Below are positions 22,480 through 34,145 of a DNA stretch of 64,000 nt, piece after piece. Source of the stretch: Schistosoma mansoni (Eukaryota > Platyhelminthes > Trematoda > Strigeidida > Schistosomatidae); NCBI RefSeq assembly GCF_000237925.1, contig NC_031502.1, forward strand, positions 23,915,794-23,979,793, given 5' to 3'. The notes beneath the pieces were generated by a model. That model was not told where the DNA came from. It saw nothing but the letters and a program-made list of their open reading frames with translations, and searched no databases. The translations under genes were made by a program, and so were the position numbers. How positions within the stretch are numbered: position 1 is the stretch's first letter; each line of letters begins with the position of its first letter.

Positions 22480-23046
22480 GCGAAATCCCTCCATACTGCA
22501 TAAGCTATTCTGATGCCTTTTGCCATGGTTCCTCACTAAAGGAACGAGTAGGACCTACAACAGTACGCCTACCCGTCCTCACTGTGGAATCCTTTCTCAC
22601 TAATCTCCTATTCGTTCGACTGGTTACTGACTTTATCTTCCGATCATTATTTGCTTCATAGCTTTTGACCATTCCTAAAGGCCACCTTCTATCGGCTGAA
22701 GTTCGTGCAGCCATAATCAATTTATCTTTTTTCTTTGCTACAGAAGTCGCGAAGTAGTTTATTATTCGTTGAGAAATCTTATGAACGCGTTCGCAAGCTA
22801 GAAACAGCTTAGACCCCCTGTCACCGTCATCTTCACCATCAACGTTAGCTGATGACCTTAATCACTCACGTTTGTTCCTCCTGTTGTTTTATACTCTCCT
22901 AATTCAAGCTCACTTTGGTCTCGAATTGATTTAAACGTCTCAATTACTTGGCTTTCATATCCACCCTGCTTCCATCCTTCGGCCGATTTTTTTAATTGTA
23001 GAACCGTGCTTAACAAATTTTTCCTGTTCATCAAACAATCGAAACT
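22480..23046 (-). pseudogene. continuation of the coiled-coil insert and a Pao integrase-end remnant
   Basis: A one-base shift after the upstream frame's stop continues the same charged helical sequence (QLDVKFRLFDEQEKFVKHGS, later QVIETFKSIRDQSELELGEY), ending in a stop. A separate frame then gives ADRRWPLGMVKSYE. The source of the coiled-coil part was not recognised. Confidence 0.4.
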
Positions 23047-24969
23047 TCACATCCAACTGCTCTTTAAGAATGAGGAATTTGTTTTCAAACCAGTTCGAAG
23101 TAGTTTCTCGGCCTCAAGGTCTCGCTTCGCTTCTTGGCACTGTTTCTCTAAAACGTGGTAGTTACTAAGGAGAGTCTGGTAGGCATCATGATTTTGTTTA
23201 TACTTACTGAGTTCCCTTTCAATAAATTCTTTGACAAACTGATCTTTTACCTTATTGGTATGATTAACAACCCTTTTTCTAAAGTCTGCACATGATGCCG
23301 GTCCAAAGACCGTCCATCCTAGCAATGTTTTTACGGCGTACGGATGTTTCCTGCCACCCAATCGTTGGTCCAGCACCCAATGTGCTTCCGGAACATTGCA
23401 ACCGATCAGCAATAGCACTTCGCCGGAATCTATAATATCTAAAGGCACATCAGCTAAATGCGGCCACTTGACAACGCTACTCAATGCTGACTTGGTCGGC
23501 ATATGCTCTGTTATACTCGACACAACTAGAGCTGAATCAATTGTAACATGTTCAGACTGATCTAACGAATATACTTTCAGAGGCGACTTCGTGATCCTTG
23601 CTGTTCTTTTGCCTCCTACGGTTTGAATCATCACTGACGCCTTATCTTGGGTCAACCCGAGCGACTTCAAGCAATCTGACCTTAACAATGTCGTATCCGA
23701 ACCGTTATCCAGAAGAGCATAACCTACAATTTCAGCATTACTCGATCGTAACCGCACAGGAATCATTCCAAAACACACGTGACCGTCCACTGGTTTAGTT
23801 TGTCTACAACAGTTTACCGTAGCAAGTTTGTCTTCTGATCTGTTTGCCGAATCGTTATGCAACAAGGAGTGATGTCTCTTCGGGCATCCGTCATCGGTGC
23901 AACGTCTCATCACTTTACATTCAATAGCCTTATGTCCTTGTTTAAGACATGCAAAACAGATACCCATACGTTTCACGTGTGACCACCGTTCTTCTGTTGT
24001 GAGCGCTAAGAACTGCGTATATTCATAAACTGCATGGTCACCTGAACACTTACTGCACTTAACTCTTAAGATCAGTACCTTCCCCGGCCTCGCTACCGAA
24101 TGGTAATTCGACTTCATGATAGCTCCCTTTTTTGGACGTTCAGCCAACTGTCCAAACCTACTCGAAGCAACTCTCTCTCTAGCTGCTACGAACTGGGTGA
24201 GTTCAGCGAATGTTGAGTCTCTATCATTTTCTGTCAATCTATCTACCAACTCGGCCCATTCCATTTGCATAGGTTGGGGCAGAAGCCTCATTACTCTTTC
24301 CAACGTAACCAAGGAATTTAAATCGGCAGTGTAATTCATTTGCTCTAAAATCATGCAGCAGTTCTCCATGCTTATAACTAAGTTTGACAGATATTCCACG
24401 TTATTATAATCAAAGTTTTCAGTGTTGAACAAGTCCTCCAAAGCATCACGGGCTATTATGTGAGCCTGTCCGAACAAACGCTTCAAGATCTCCCTGGCTC
24501 TCTTATAACCCGCAGCAGCATCCATTCCGACACAACCTTCAGTCGCTGCTTTCGCCTTGCCCTTACAATAATGTATCAAGTATAGCAAACGTTGACTATC
24601 ATCACTGACTCTCGATGCAACATACGTCTCAAACTGTCTTATAAACCTCCAATACTGTTTTGGTTGTCCGTCAAAGTAACTTAGTTCGACCTTTGATAAT
24701 TCTAGACCAACTAAGGGAAGTTTAGGCATGACATTCTGCTTTGATATCTCAGACCCTCGCTTTTTATCTAAACTAAAATTTTCTACCTCATCTGCAATTA
24801 AATCACAACTAGAATCACTATCATTATAATTAGCCCTAACTGTATCTGAATCATGAGACACAAAGACATCAGAAGGCACTTGCTTTGTACAAAAGAATTC
24901 GTCGCTTAATTTGGGTCCATCAGCACCATCGAGCTTGGAAACTGTCTTCTTTTGATAAAGTTTTGTCAT
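23047..24969 (-). CDS. Pao/BEL Gag-protease with coiled-coil tail
   Basis: 640 codons from the ATG at 24967-24969 (the open frame runs 6 codons further up, without ATG). Order: a variable N-terminus; a Pao capsid region starting near residue 90 (LSYFDGQPKQYWRFIRQFE, then LLYLIHYCKGKA and LFGQAHIIARDALEDL); cysteine-rich knuckles (CSKCSGDH, CFACLKQGHKAIEC, CTDDGCPKRHHSLLH); an aspartic protease with LLDNGSDTTLL; and the conserved IGCNVPEAHWVLD and LLGWTVFGP blocks (DUF1758-type, typical of Pao). After FRKRVVNHTNKV the expected RT linker is missing. The last 65 or so residues are a charged helix (FIERELSKYKQNHDAYQ, LEKQCQEAKRDLEAEKL), probably coiled coil and foreign to Pao. This is probably a chimera rather than an active polyprotein. 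Confidence 0.82.
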   Translation of the reverse strand: MTKLYQKKTVSKLDGADGPKLSDEFFCTKQVPSDVFVSHDSDTVRANYNDSDSSCDLIADEVENFSLDKKRGSEISKQNVMPKLPLVGLELSKVELSYFDGQPKQYWRFIRQFETYVASRVSDDSQRLLYLIHYCKGKAKAATEGCVGMDAAAGYKRAREILKRLFGQAHIIARDALEDLFNTENFDYNNVEYLSNLVISMENCCMILEQMNYTADLNSLVTLERVMRLLPQPMQMEWAELVDRLTENDRDSTFAELTQFVAARERVASSRFGQLAERPKKGAIMKSNYHSVARPGKVLILRVKCSKCSGDHAVYEYTQFLALTTEERWSHVKRMGICFACLKQGHKAIECKVMRRCTDDGCPKRHHSLLHNDSANRSEDKLATVNCCRQTKPVDGHVCFGMIPVRLRSSNAEIVGYALLDNGSDTTLLRSDCLKSLGLTQDKASVMIQTVGGKRTARITKSPLKVYSLDQSEHVTIDSALVVSSITEHMPTKSALSSVVKWPHLADVPLDIIDSGEVLLLIGCNVPEAHWVLDQRLGGRKHPYAVKTLLGWTVFGPASCADFRKRVVNHTNKVKDQFVKEFIERELSKYKQNHDAYQTLLSNYHVLEKQCQEAKRDLEAEKLLRTGLKTNSSFLKSSWM

Positions 24970-26110
24970 CTCGAACGAAGCGACCAAATTTCAGGGAACC
25001 AAGATTGAAATGCACAAAACGATAGCCAAGAAACCTCAACCAATCGATATTTGTTTAGAACTGCACTATGCAGTTTTCTCTAATTCTCATTCTACAACTT
25101 TTCTTACAAACAACCACCAGTAACCTAACAATTCGTAGTTTTGGCGACTCAACTACACTGAGAAAAGTACAACCTATTAAACTAAAAATGTACTTACCCA
25201 CAAATAGTCCTTAAATTCATTTGGACTATTGTAATAAAGTGTTACCTTACTCTCACCAGGCGGTGTCGAAGAAAAAAAACATCTCAACAACAAAACAGAA
25301 ACGCAACGAAATTAAATGATTGAATGATACTCATGGGATAGTATATTGTTCACTCTGGAGGTTAGTCAAATTTGGGCGCAACAATGGGCAATCACGGGAT
25401 CTTCTTCGTTTTTTTATCAAATGGTTACTTTAAAGTCAAAAATATCGTCTGGGGATGTGGTCTTATGTCTTTCAACCAGTTATTGGATCCATACAAACAG
25501 AAGGGACTCAACTTCGGTGTAGACAGTTCAATGCAAATAAATATTTCTGTTTTTGTCCTATTCCATGAACTGGTAAGTATTCTTTGTTTTCTCATCAAGT
25601 TGAATCGAATGAGAGGCTATTGTTATTTTGGTTTAAGTAGCTCTGCTAGTAAATGCAAAACCACTGCACTTCTGTTACCTTACTGTCATCATCGTCTGTA
25701 ATTGTTAGCACATATTCAGAATAGCTCAGTGTTGTGTAATATTCGTCAGAGTGGAACACAGTAATCTGAGATCCCGTCGGCGGTTTTTTATACTCGAGCG
25801 AAATTCTCGTACTATTCGGGTTTTCCCATCAAGCAGTCAAGTTTGGAAACCGGCTTCTAGGAGAAATGGTATCCAGACTGTTGGTTCCCTCAAAAAAGTA
25901 TTTGACTTAAATTAGCACATTAACACAGGTCCCCACCCTCTTATTCCAGAAATGCAGATCTGCACTCTGGTCTGTTTGCATAGTTGACACAGTCGCTCGT
26001 TTTAACGACCATTAGCATTTGTATTCCTTCAAAGAGTTCTCTATCGGTTCAAGGATTAATTTGAAAATGACTATTTTCTGTGTTTTTTTGGTGCTCACTT
26101 TTTTAGTGGT
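24970..26110. other. intergenic stretch
   Basis: It should contain the Pao 5' leader and LTR on its left side, but neither was defined. A 109-codon plus-strand frame (25372-25701) has no recognised family. Confidence 0.35.
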
Positions 26111-26437
26111 TTGCTAGTGAAGGCTTCCGTTAACTTCATCTATTTTAGGAGACTGACCAGTGTCGCTAACTTGTACACAAGCCGTAAACTCGTCGTCGTC
26201 TCTGCCTACTCTCCCACTGACTGCAGCTCAGACGACATAAAAGATAAGTTCTACAGGAAACTTTCTGACCTTCTCCGAAAAGCTAGGCGTTCTGATGTAG
26301 TAATAGTGGCTGGTGACTTTAATGCTCAAGTAGGTAAACTAAGCGAAAGGGAAAGACACCTGGGCGGATCTTATGGTGTCGTGGCTAAAAGAACAGATAA
26401 CGGCGAACGTCTGTTGCAGCCCGTTTCTTGCAAATAA
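26111..26437 (+). pseudogene. LINE endonuclease fragment
   Basis: AP-endonuclease-like: the SAYSPTD and GDFNAQVG blocks match the central and C-terminal parts of the domain. The N-terminal half with the catalytic Glu is missing. A frameshift near 26430 moves the continuation (FLANNNFKHKEKHLLTWRPP) into another frame. Confidence 0.7.
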
Positions 26438-26839
26438 TAACTTTAAACATAAGGAAAAACATCTTTTGACATGGCGACCCCCGAATTCATCCCAACGTTG
26501 AACCCAATTAAATCACATCACTATCAGCCACCGATGAAGGGGCTCGATAGAAGACTGTCGCTCATTCTGGAGCACATGTTTAGACTCAGATCATGCTCTA
26601 GTTCGAGCACGTATCTGTCTGCGTCTTACTGGACGTAGGAAAGACACTGCTGGGAAGCCTCTAAGGGTTTTACCTTATGATAGGCAAGCTAAGAATATAT
26701 TTCAGGAACAACTGGAAAAACAGTTAGGCAGACATGTAAGTTGTGCCCACCCCGAGGCAGCGTGGAATGACATCCGAAAAGCTGTGGAAACAGCAGTGAT
26801 ACCCGCTAGTAAGGCAAACCATAAGGTTAGGGAGAAACA

Positions 26840-27364
26840 ATGACGGCAGCATCTACCGCACTGATAGATGCTCGTAAATTAATCCTACCTGGCTCTGAAC
26901 ATAACGAACAGCGGAGTCAGCTTAAGCGCAGTCTAACAAGAAACCTACGCAATGACCGTGAACAGTGGCGGGTAGCGAAAGCAAGAGAGATGGAAAAAGC
27001 AGCGGCAATAGGTAACAGCACACAGCTATTCAGACTTGTTAAAGAAACCCGTATTAGGAACCCGACAATCAGCGAAACTATCTCAGATAAAGATGGACAT
27101 ACCATTCATCCTCAATCCAGGAGATTGGATCGATGGGCAGAACACTTTAGGGATCAGTTTAACTGGCCTTCAGCCACACTTCAGTTACCCACGATCCCCA
27201 GTCGTCCTGAATGTCAAATTGATGTAAGTCCTTCAATTTTCTACGATGTTGAAAAAGCTATAGGAAATCTGAAGCGAGGGAGAGCAGCAGGCCCTGAAAG
27301 GTTTACCCCTGAGATTTTTAAGGATGGTGGTCCAGTACTAGAAGCGAGATTGACTGAGGTCTAA
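26840..27364 (+). pseudogene. LINE inter-domain segment
   Basis: 174 codons between endonuclease and RT, with the KAIGNLKRGRAAGPERFTPE block that precedes LINE RT palms. It ends at an in-frame TAA shortly before the RT frame resumes. Confidence 0.7.
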
Positions 27365-27418
27365 GGTAGAATCTGGGAACTGAACGTAATTCCATCTGAC
27401 TGGTCCCAATCGCTGATT

Positions 27419-28637
27419 GTGCCAGTCTATAAGAAAGGACAAAAGTCCTCCTGTGACAATCACAGAGGAATCAGTTTGACTAATATAGTGTCTAAAATAT
27501 TAGCTTCAATAATACTTAGGCGCCTAACCAAAACTCGTGAAGAGCAGACTAGAGAAAACCAGGCTGGTTTTCGACCTAGACGTGGTTGCATAGACCAGAT
27601 ATTCACTCTACGCCAGGTCCTAGAACATAGACATACATTCAGACGTCCCACAATAGTAGTATTTCTTAACCTTAAGGCGGCATTTGGCTGCGTTGATCGT
27701 GAGGTTCTATGGCAGTGTTTGTCAGTGAAAGGAGTACCAAAGAAGTACATTAACCTCATAAAGGCTCTCTACTCGAACACAACTGGTCGAGTTAGAGCCT
27801 ATGGCGAACTGTCATCAGAATTGGTTACCTCAAGTGGTGTTCGTCAGGGCTGTCCACTCTCCCCATTCTTGTTTAACTTTGTCGTTGACATGCTTTTAGA
27901 AATAGCACTTTTATCATCTCAATCTCCAGGAGTTGAACTTTTAGCGAGAGGCTCACTTGTTGACTTAGAATACGCCGACGACATAGTTTTATTCGGTGAA
28001 GACGCTGACAAAATGCAGTCTTCTGACCACTATAAGCAACAATGCAGGCATGTTCGGGATGCGATTCTCTCCCTCGAAGTGCAAAATGTTACTTCAGGAT
28101 TGGGTTGCATCGACACCCGAACTAATGATTGGGAGTGAAGTAGTTCAGCGTGTCTACCACTTCACTTATCTTGGGAGTCTCATCAGCCCTTGTGGTCTGG
28201 TGTGTGACGAAATCTCAGCACGGATACAGAAGGCTCGTCTAGCTTTCGCCAACTTGCGCCATTTATGGCGTAGGCGAGATATCCGTCTAGCAACAAAAGG
28301 ACGGGTTTACTGTGCAGCAGTTCGTTCCGTCCTACTTTATGGCAGCGAAACATGGCCGATAAGAGTAGAGGATATTCGTAGGCTACTAGTATTCGATCAT
28401 AGGTGTCTTCGACACATTGCTCGTATATCCCGGGACCATCGGGTAAGTAATTCAGTTGTTAGGAAACGGGTACTAGGTAAGGATGGCGAATCGATTGATG
28501 AAGTACTGAAACTTCATCACTTAAGATGGCTGGGACACATGTTACGTATGCCCAACCACCGACTGCCCAGACGTGCAATGTTCCATGGTGTAGGAGTAGG
28601 TTGGAAGAAAGCTAGGGGCGGCCAGACTAAAACGTGA
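27419..28637 (+). pseudogene. LINE reverse transcriptase fragment
   Basis: RT blocks in order: PVYKKGQKSSCDNHRGISLT, NQAGFRPRRGCIDQIFTLRQ, palm motif A with Asn where the first catalytic Asp is expected (FLNLKAAFGCVD), GVRQGCPLSPFLFN, and motif C YADD. A frameshift around 28000-28060 moves the thumb into the next frame (YLGSLISPCGLV, VLLYGSETWP, LRWLGHMLRMPNHRLPR). The lost aspartate and the frame break make it inactive. Confidence 0.8.
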
Positions 28638-29040
28638 CACAAATCCATGAAGTCGCTGACAATTGGACTGAGCCATGTTGGTAGGTGTAGACTACCTGGT
28701 TGGGATTCGCGAGATGATAGCAACCGATGGTTAGAGACCTTAAACAACATGGCTCAAAATCGTTTGCAATGGCGAAGGTGCATACACTCTTTGTGTTCTA
28801 CCAAATTCCAATCTTCTGAATTCTTCATGTCCGTATTCTTTTTCTCTTTTCAAATTTATTTCACTGTATTATACTCCTTCAATAACATCTTCAAACCCTA
28901 ATTTTTCACATAATGCTTATATTCTTGCTACTTCTACCACTATGGGATTTGAATCGACAACTGGATCTCTGTGCTAATGTGATATGGCAACTCGAACTGA
29001 TGTACGTACGTACGAAGTTCTACGTTGTGACTGACTGTAA

Positions 29041-29840
29041 ATTCCCTTCAAAGATGTACAAACCTAAATGTTCACCACGTTAAATTACGTAAATGTCATA
29101 TACGTCTTGCCATTTTCTTGTAAGATGTATTTTCCGTTGTTTATTTGTGTTACGGATAACTATATACATGCAAATATCATTCCAAACATAAGAGACAAAC
29201 AATCCACTTCGGTACACGGAAAACTCGCAACTTTAAGGTCCTCTGAGCCTGTTTCTGTCCCGACTTCTGAATTGATTACATTTTTAGGTCGATTTAGAAT
29301 CATCTCATCTGGGGTCTTCAACAACGTCCAGGTTTGAAACCGGCCTTATATCCCCCAGTTTTTTTGTTTATGATTTCCATCTAATCATCAGAAGCTAATA
29401 TGATACTAGACAAACTGACTCTTCTGTGATTCTATGTTCTTTCTCACAAACTAGGACGGTTAATCGTCAATGTCAAACTAATGAAATCAAGCTCTGTCTA
29501 CTATGTGGAGCGTTCACTTGTTCATGCTTTTAACTTTCAAGTTAGGAGCTTAAACTCTACTCCATCTACTTCCGTTTAAGCAACTGGACACTGGTACTAG
29601 CCCTCGCATAATATGGCTTATAGCCAAATACATTAATCCGTACCTGATGATTGAGTCAATTAATTAATTTCTACTTAATGATTCACTAGAGTTCGCCAAC
29701 TATTCTTAACAACTTTTGGTGCTAACCTGTCCGGTCCTATCTCCTCATCGCTCAAAGTTACCTATTGCGTTTTCAGCCTCTCTAATATTCAATAGCTCTT
29801 TTTCAGTCTGTTATTCAGACTTCTGGAGGTATAGGGTAAA
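29041..29840. other. stretch without recognised genes
   Basis: AT-rich, short chance frames only. Confidence 0.4.
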
Positions 29841-29844
29841 TGGG

Positions 29845-30600
29845 ATCAGCCAGTCAGTCATTCTCGAAGTAGAACCTACGACATACACGAGTCCAAGTTA
29901 CCACACGGCTAGCTAAAGTGATCAGAGCAAATCGTAGAGTAGATGTAGTAACAGTAGTAGTGATAAGAAAAAAGATTAGGCACAGAAGAGACGATTTAAG
30001 AAGGTTAGTAGAATCGAACAAATTTACAAGGTAAGTTAAAACCCTAGAAGGGCCGACAAAAGTTGTGCACCTGCACTATTCCAAAGGATTCCGAGCTATG
30101 TCGACCAAAGTCTCCAACCATCGATTGCGACAGTCATCAAGATCCTGACCAGGCAATTTACTTCACATATAACTCATTTCAACAGTCAGTTTCGAGAAAT
30201 GCCACGACTTGGTTTGGCCACACCTAGCTTTCTTCTAACCTGCTCCTATCCCACTCATTTTGTATCGAGGTAATCGGTGGATGGCCATCCGTAATACATA
30301 TCCTAACCATCTCAGTCGATAAAGAGCCACCTCACCGATCAATTTGCCATCTTTGTCCAGTACCTTGCGTCTAACCATAGGACTGCTCAGTCATTTATCT
30401 TGAGATACGCGAATAATGCTTCGAAGATAACTATGATCAAAACCTGGGAACCTACTCGTGTCCTCAGTTTTCGTAGACCATGTTTCACAACCATAGAATA
30501 GTCCAGTGCCGATTGTTGTGCAATATATGGAGACCTGGCTTACGCCACAAGTGACGCAAGTTGACGACGTTTTTATTAAATGTGGGCCATATTTCAACTA
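29845..30600 (-). mobile_element. LINE 3' fragment, minus strand
   Basis: The minus-strand frame 30391-30597 reads GLFYGCETWSTKTEDTSRFPGFDHSYLR, the same C-terminal RT block as at 28330-28420. Leftward the LRWLGYVLRM-like block and the reverse complement of the 3' terminus follow. Stops throughout. Confidence 0.65.
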
Positions 30601-30839
30601 GCGTGTCTCCCATGCACAACCAACTGAATTTCTGCATGTTGACTTCTAAACTTCATCGTTTACAGCACTTACGTCACTAGTTTGATCCTGGATTGTTTAT
30701 GTAATTCATCTCACGTCACTGCTGTCAGTTTTATAGATAACTTCCCAGGTATCTCTGCCGAGTAGATCTTACCTTTGTTGAAACATCTTCAATCCTGCTG
30801 TAACCTTTTACTTTCTTCATAGAGAGTGGTTATAACTTT

Positions 30840-31026
30840 TTTAACTGAGAGAGTTCTTCTGGTTGTATATTTCAGTTCCCCCCATCATTACTCTTCTCTT
30901 TTTTTTCTTTTATATATACACATCTTCCCCCTTTCTCCTCCCATTCTCATTATTTTGTGTGGCGCATATGTATCTGGTGCCCTTTTGTACCAATATGTAT
31001 GTGTTTAAATAAATAAATAAATAAAT
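30840..31026 (+). mobile_element. 3' end of a short retroposon with (AAAT)n tail
   Basis: Ends GGTGCCCTTTTGTACCAATATG...TTTAAATAAATAAATAAATAAATG. The last 60 or so bases match the reverse complement of the left ends of the copies at 32477 and 38981, so this is a third, diverged copy on the other strand. The AAAT repeats are its tail. Confidence 0.6.
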
Positions 31027-31129
31027 GAAACATCTTAAATACAAATTCTGACGAACAGTGAACCCAAGATACTACTTTGGACAACACCACGGATTATTGG
31101 TTGAGATGTGAATGTTTCAGAGTTGATTT

Positions 31130-31700
31130 TATTTCTTTAAAATCTGTTCGTTAAAAAAGATTTCATCCACCTCACTAGGGGATTAGGGGTTGTGAGGTAC
31201 TATGTCGAAGTTCTCGATATAGATGTACAGTATAATTACTAGTTGTTTTCGGTCATAAATGCGAGTTTTGTCAAGGAAATTTATCAGACATGTCGCACAT
31301 GACCTTGTTATAAGAGATCAATAAGGCGTTCCTCTCGTAGGTGACTAGATGTTTGATCATTAATCACTTTCTCTGTTATGCGCAAGATAACAGGTGATAT
31401 TTATTGGTCTGTAGTTCTGAACTAGGTTTTTCAGTCCTATCTATTGTTCGAGGACTACGTAAGTTACCTTTAAGGGTTCTGGGTATGTTCCAGCTAATAA
31501 AGAGATAGTAAAGAGTATTGGTATATTGAGACCTGGCTTGCTGAAGAAAAAAAATGCGATGCTATCGGTAACTGAGCTTCCATTGAGCTTGGAATTTTCG
31601 GTGGAGTCAGTGACGCTGCTAAGACTGAAGTTTGTATCACTGAGAGTTTGTTGCAAAGTAGTTAGCATCTGTATCAGGGATATTGAGATGTACTCACGTC
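31130..31700 (-). mobile_element. CR1-like LINE reverse transcriptase relic
   Basis: The minus strand at 31441-31668 ends with ISLLAGTYPEPLKVTYV, a typical entry block of CR1/jockey-type RTs. Further left, degenerate pieces like YRPINI and EKVINDQTSSHL follow in changing frames. Confidence 0.55.
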
Positions 31701-32476
31701 GGTGCAGAATCAGTCACTTAGTAGTTCACAAATGACTTGTTAGTCATCATATTTGACTCAATTATGTAGCATAAAATGGATGTTATAGTCTGCGTTCTTA
31801 TTCATCCATTTTTCTTACAGACACCAGAGGTTCTGCGCTTTGAATATGCCCTTGATATCCGTATTACTATCATTCTCCAGAACATCGAATTCCTGTTTCG
31901 TTAACACAAGTGTTTTTAAGAACATGGTGTATGTATGGGTACTAAGACTGAAGTCATTAGGTTTATGAAACTAAGTTGAGGTAGAGAAGTTTGGCTCTTA
32001 TTTGACTACTTACGAATGGTTTATGTTTATGTGTAAATTTGGGAAGGTGTCATTGTAAAATTTGATCAAAACAATATTCGAGATTTGTGTACGATGTAAC
32101 TAAAGTTGAGATCAATTCATCATCTTAAAAGAAGGCCTCTCAGTTTGTTCTGAACAGTAGATTCAGGTTTTCCTCCTGGAATTTCCACATCAAGAAACGC
32201 AAGAATTATGCTTACTCGGGTTATGCAGAAATATATCGAACGAAGGGAGAACCACTTTGTGATAGCCACCTGTTAACAGGTAACTAAAGTGAATGATACT
32301 AGGAAAGATACCATATGTAAACGTGAGGTCTTCGGCGTTTTTGTTGGACTTGGGGAACAGGACATCCTGTGTCCGTCCATAGGATTCGATAGTTTTTGCT
32401 AGCTTTTTATACATTAGCGGGGACTTATAGGGACATTTTAGTCACCTAATATTTTGCAAGTAAATAAGAAAGCACC
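31701..32476. other. stretch without recognised genes
   Basis: No convincing coding or repeat signal seen. Confidence 0.35.
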
Positions 32477-32992
32477 AAATTTATTTAAACACACAAATAT
32501 TGGTACAAGGAAGCACCAGATAAATATGCGCCTCACAAATCTCATTTGATTTGTGTGAAGGCTGTAATACTGCCCAGGTGCCCAGACTGAAGCAGGTGGT
32601 TTTCTTAGGGGACCACACCCGGAGCCTTTGACCTAAAGGTCTAGTCCACAAGGCAGTGGAGCATCGTAAGGAGATGCAGTCCCATTGTAGCCGGTGACCA
32701 ACAGTTGGTTCATACGCCATTCGTTCCTTCAGGATCCTGGAGCCCATGTGCACCATTGGTTTGGAATCAGGGTTTTCCAACTCCCTAGGTGGATCCTCCA
32801 CATCCACCAACCCGGTTAAAGCGCCGGACATTCGCTTTTCGTCCTCTCACTTTTGTGAACAACACCCCCGCCACGAGAAGGCAGTGAGTAGGACTTCCCT
32901 GGCAGAGGCTATATATTCGCGTGGCCATATGAGAGCATTTCGAGAGGGAGAGCGGACTCTCCCCACTCTCGGCCGTACCAGGGCATTTGGGG
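32477..32992 (-). mobile_element. short non-autonomous retroposon, copy 1
   Basis: About 516 bp nearly identical to 38981-39504. Tail on the left (minus-strand 3' end TTTAAAT), GC-rich body. The minus-strand frame 32481-32831 is conserved in copy 2 only up to a one-base indel, which argues against a protein function. No target duplication was recognised here. Confidence 0.75.
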
Positions 32993-33959
32993 ACATCTAT
33001 ATAGAAGTTGAGAAGCTGTTTATTTGAATTAGGGGATCTGCATAGATAGCCCGGTGACAATTTAGGATAAGGGTTGTCTACAGATATCAATGGTGACCTA
33101 TTAAGCACAAATTGCTCATCAAGAAGAACAGAGGCTTAAAAGATGTTTTCCAAGTAACAGATGTAACCACCTCGAATGAATGTACTACTATTACTGAATG
33201 GTTAATATCCTCCAAATAAAATAGATTCGTCTATAATGTCAGCAGAGCACCGTCTTTATTATAATGGCAGGTGATAGATCGCAAATAATCCGTACCGAGT
33301 GTAAGTAGCTGAGTTTGCTCACGTTTGTACGGGCATTTATGTGAAAAACATCAAGTGATGAGTTGGATTGTGTTTCGGTAGGTCATTAATCAACGTATAG
33401 TGTTAAGTTGATGAGTTGTTAGCGTTATTAAAGGTGTGTATCCGGCAAGGAAGCATCAAAGAAAGTAATGTTAGTGTATTGATCTTTTGTGTATGATCGG
33501 CATGGCTGATAGAATAGAGGTGGTGGGAGAGTGCTATGGTAAAATATTAAACAAGGCCGAGAGAAACAGATCCAGTAAGGTAAGTCAGATGAGTAGGTGA
33601 TGTATTTGCAGACTGATCAGAAAGGCTAGTCATGAAGCTATTAAGGCTAAGAATGGTTGTTGCAAATGGAAGAGGATTAGCACTCATCTAACCGTAGTTT
33701 GTAGAGGATGACTTTAAGAGAGTAGAAATACCGCGACCGGGTCGAAAAAGGGTGAGGTAATACTTCTTTTGGAGTAATCTGAAGGTCAAGAGTTGTGCAG
33801 AGCAATTTGGGTCAGATAGTGCCATTAGGCTCGTATCCACGTAAATCAATATTGTAGCTTTTGTCAGTGCTCTTGGACATCCTATCCCTTGAGGTGATAG
33901 GTTTCAATGTTGTAACCATATAACAGTTTCGGAGCGTAAAACTACCTTTTTTGGTTACT
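32993..33959. other. upstream region of the CNC gene
   Basis: Probably promoter and 5' UTR of the gene starting at 33960, perhaps with degraded LINE sequence near 33600-33700. No defined promoter element was seen. Confidence 0.35.
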
Positions 33960-34145
33960 ATGCATGCTTTGTCTGCTGTATATTCACAAATACTTTTGCT
34001 TCTGAACTGCACAAGAATTTATTCGGATCCATATATTAGGAATACCTGGATTAAAGTCAGTGAAATGAGGAAAACAATCCCAAATGAGGCCTTAATTCAT
34101 GAATCGAGCTCTATATCATATGAAAAAGATTTCTCTCCGAAACAG
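33960..34145 (+). CDS. CNC gene exon 1
   Basis: 62 codons from the ATG at 33960. Encodes the hydrophobic N-terminal segment. Donor GTATTC, phase 0. The start is the first ATG of a frame that also opens three codons upstream without ATG. Confidence 0.65.

Larger units (their letters stand above)
22480..24969 (-). mobile_element. Pao/BEL-type element, non-autonomous or internally replaced
   Basis: Gag and protease are well kept (23047-24969). Where RT, RNase H and integrase should follow there is coiled-coil sequence with a frameshift. Near the left end (about 22505-22720) a frame carries RRWPLGMV, resembling the WPLG block at the C-terminus of Pao integrases. The LTRs were not identified with confidence. 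Confidence 0.6.
26111..29040 (+). mobile_element. decayed non-LTR retrotransposon (LINE), 5'-truncated
   Basis: About 2.9 kb on the plus strand. Endonuclease remains: KLVVVSAYSPTDCSSDD and VAGDFNAQVG (26111-26437). A linker region follows at 26840-27364, then reverse transcriptase (27419-28138) with a frameshift into 27996-28637, and a 3' tail with the RRCIHSLCS-like end and a TTGTGACTGACTG terminus near 29040. At least three frame breaks and several stops exist. The same family left 3' relics at 1735, 38600 and 43595. It resembles the RTE-like LINEs described from schistosomes; assignment to a named family was not possible. Confidence 0.8.

Noticed and set aside
32481-32831. Minus-strand frame of 116 codons, also at 39051-39341
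   Set aside because: Part of the short retroposon; the two copies differ by an indel that changes the C-terminus, so coding selection is unlikely.
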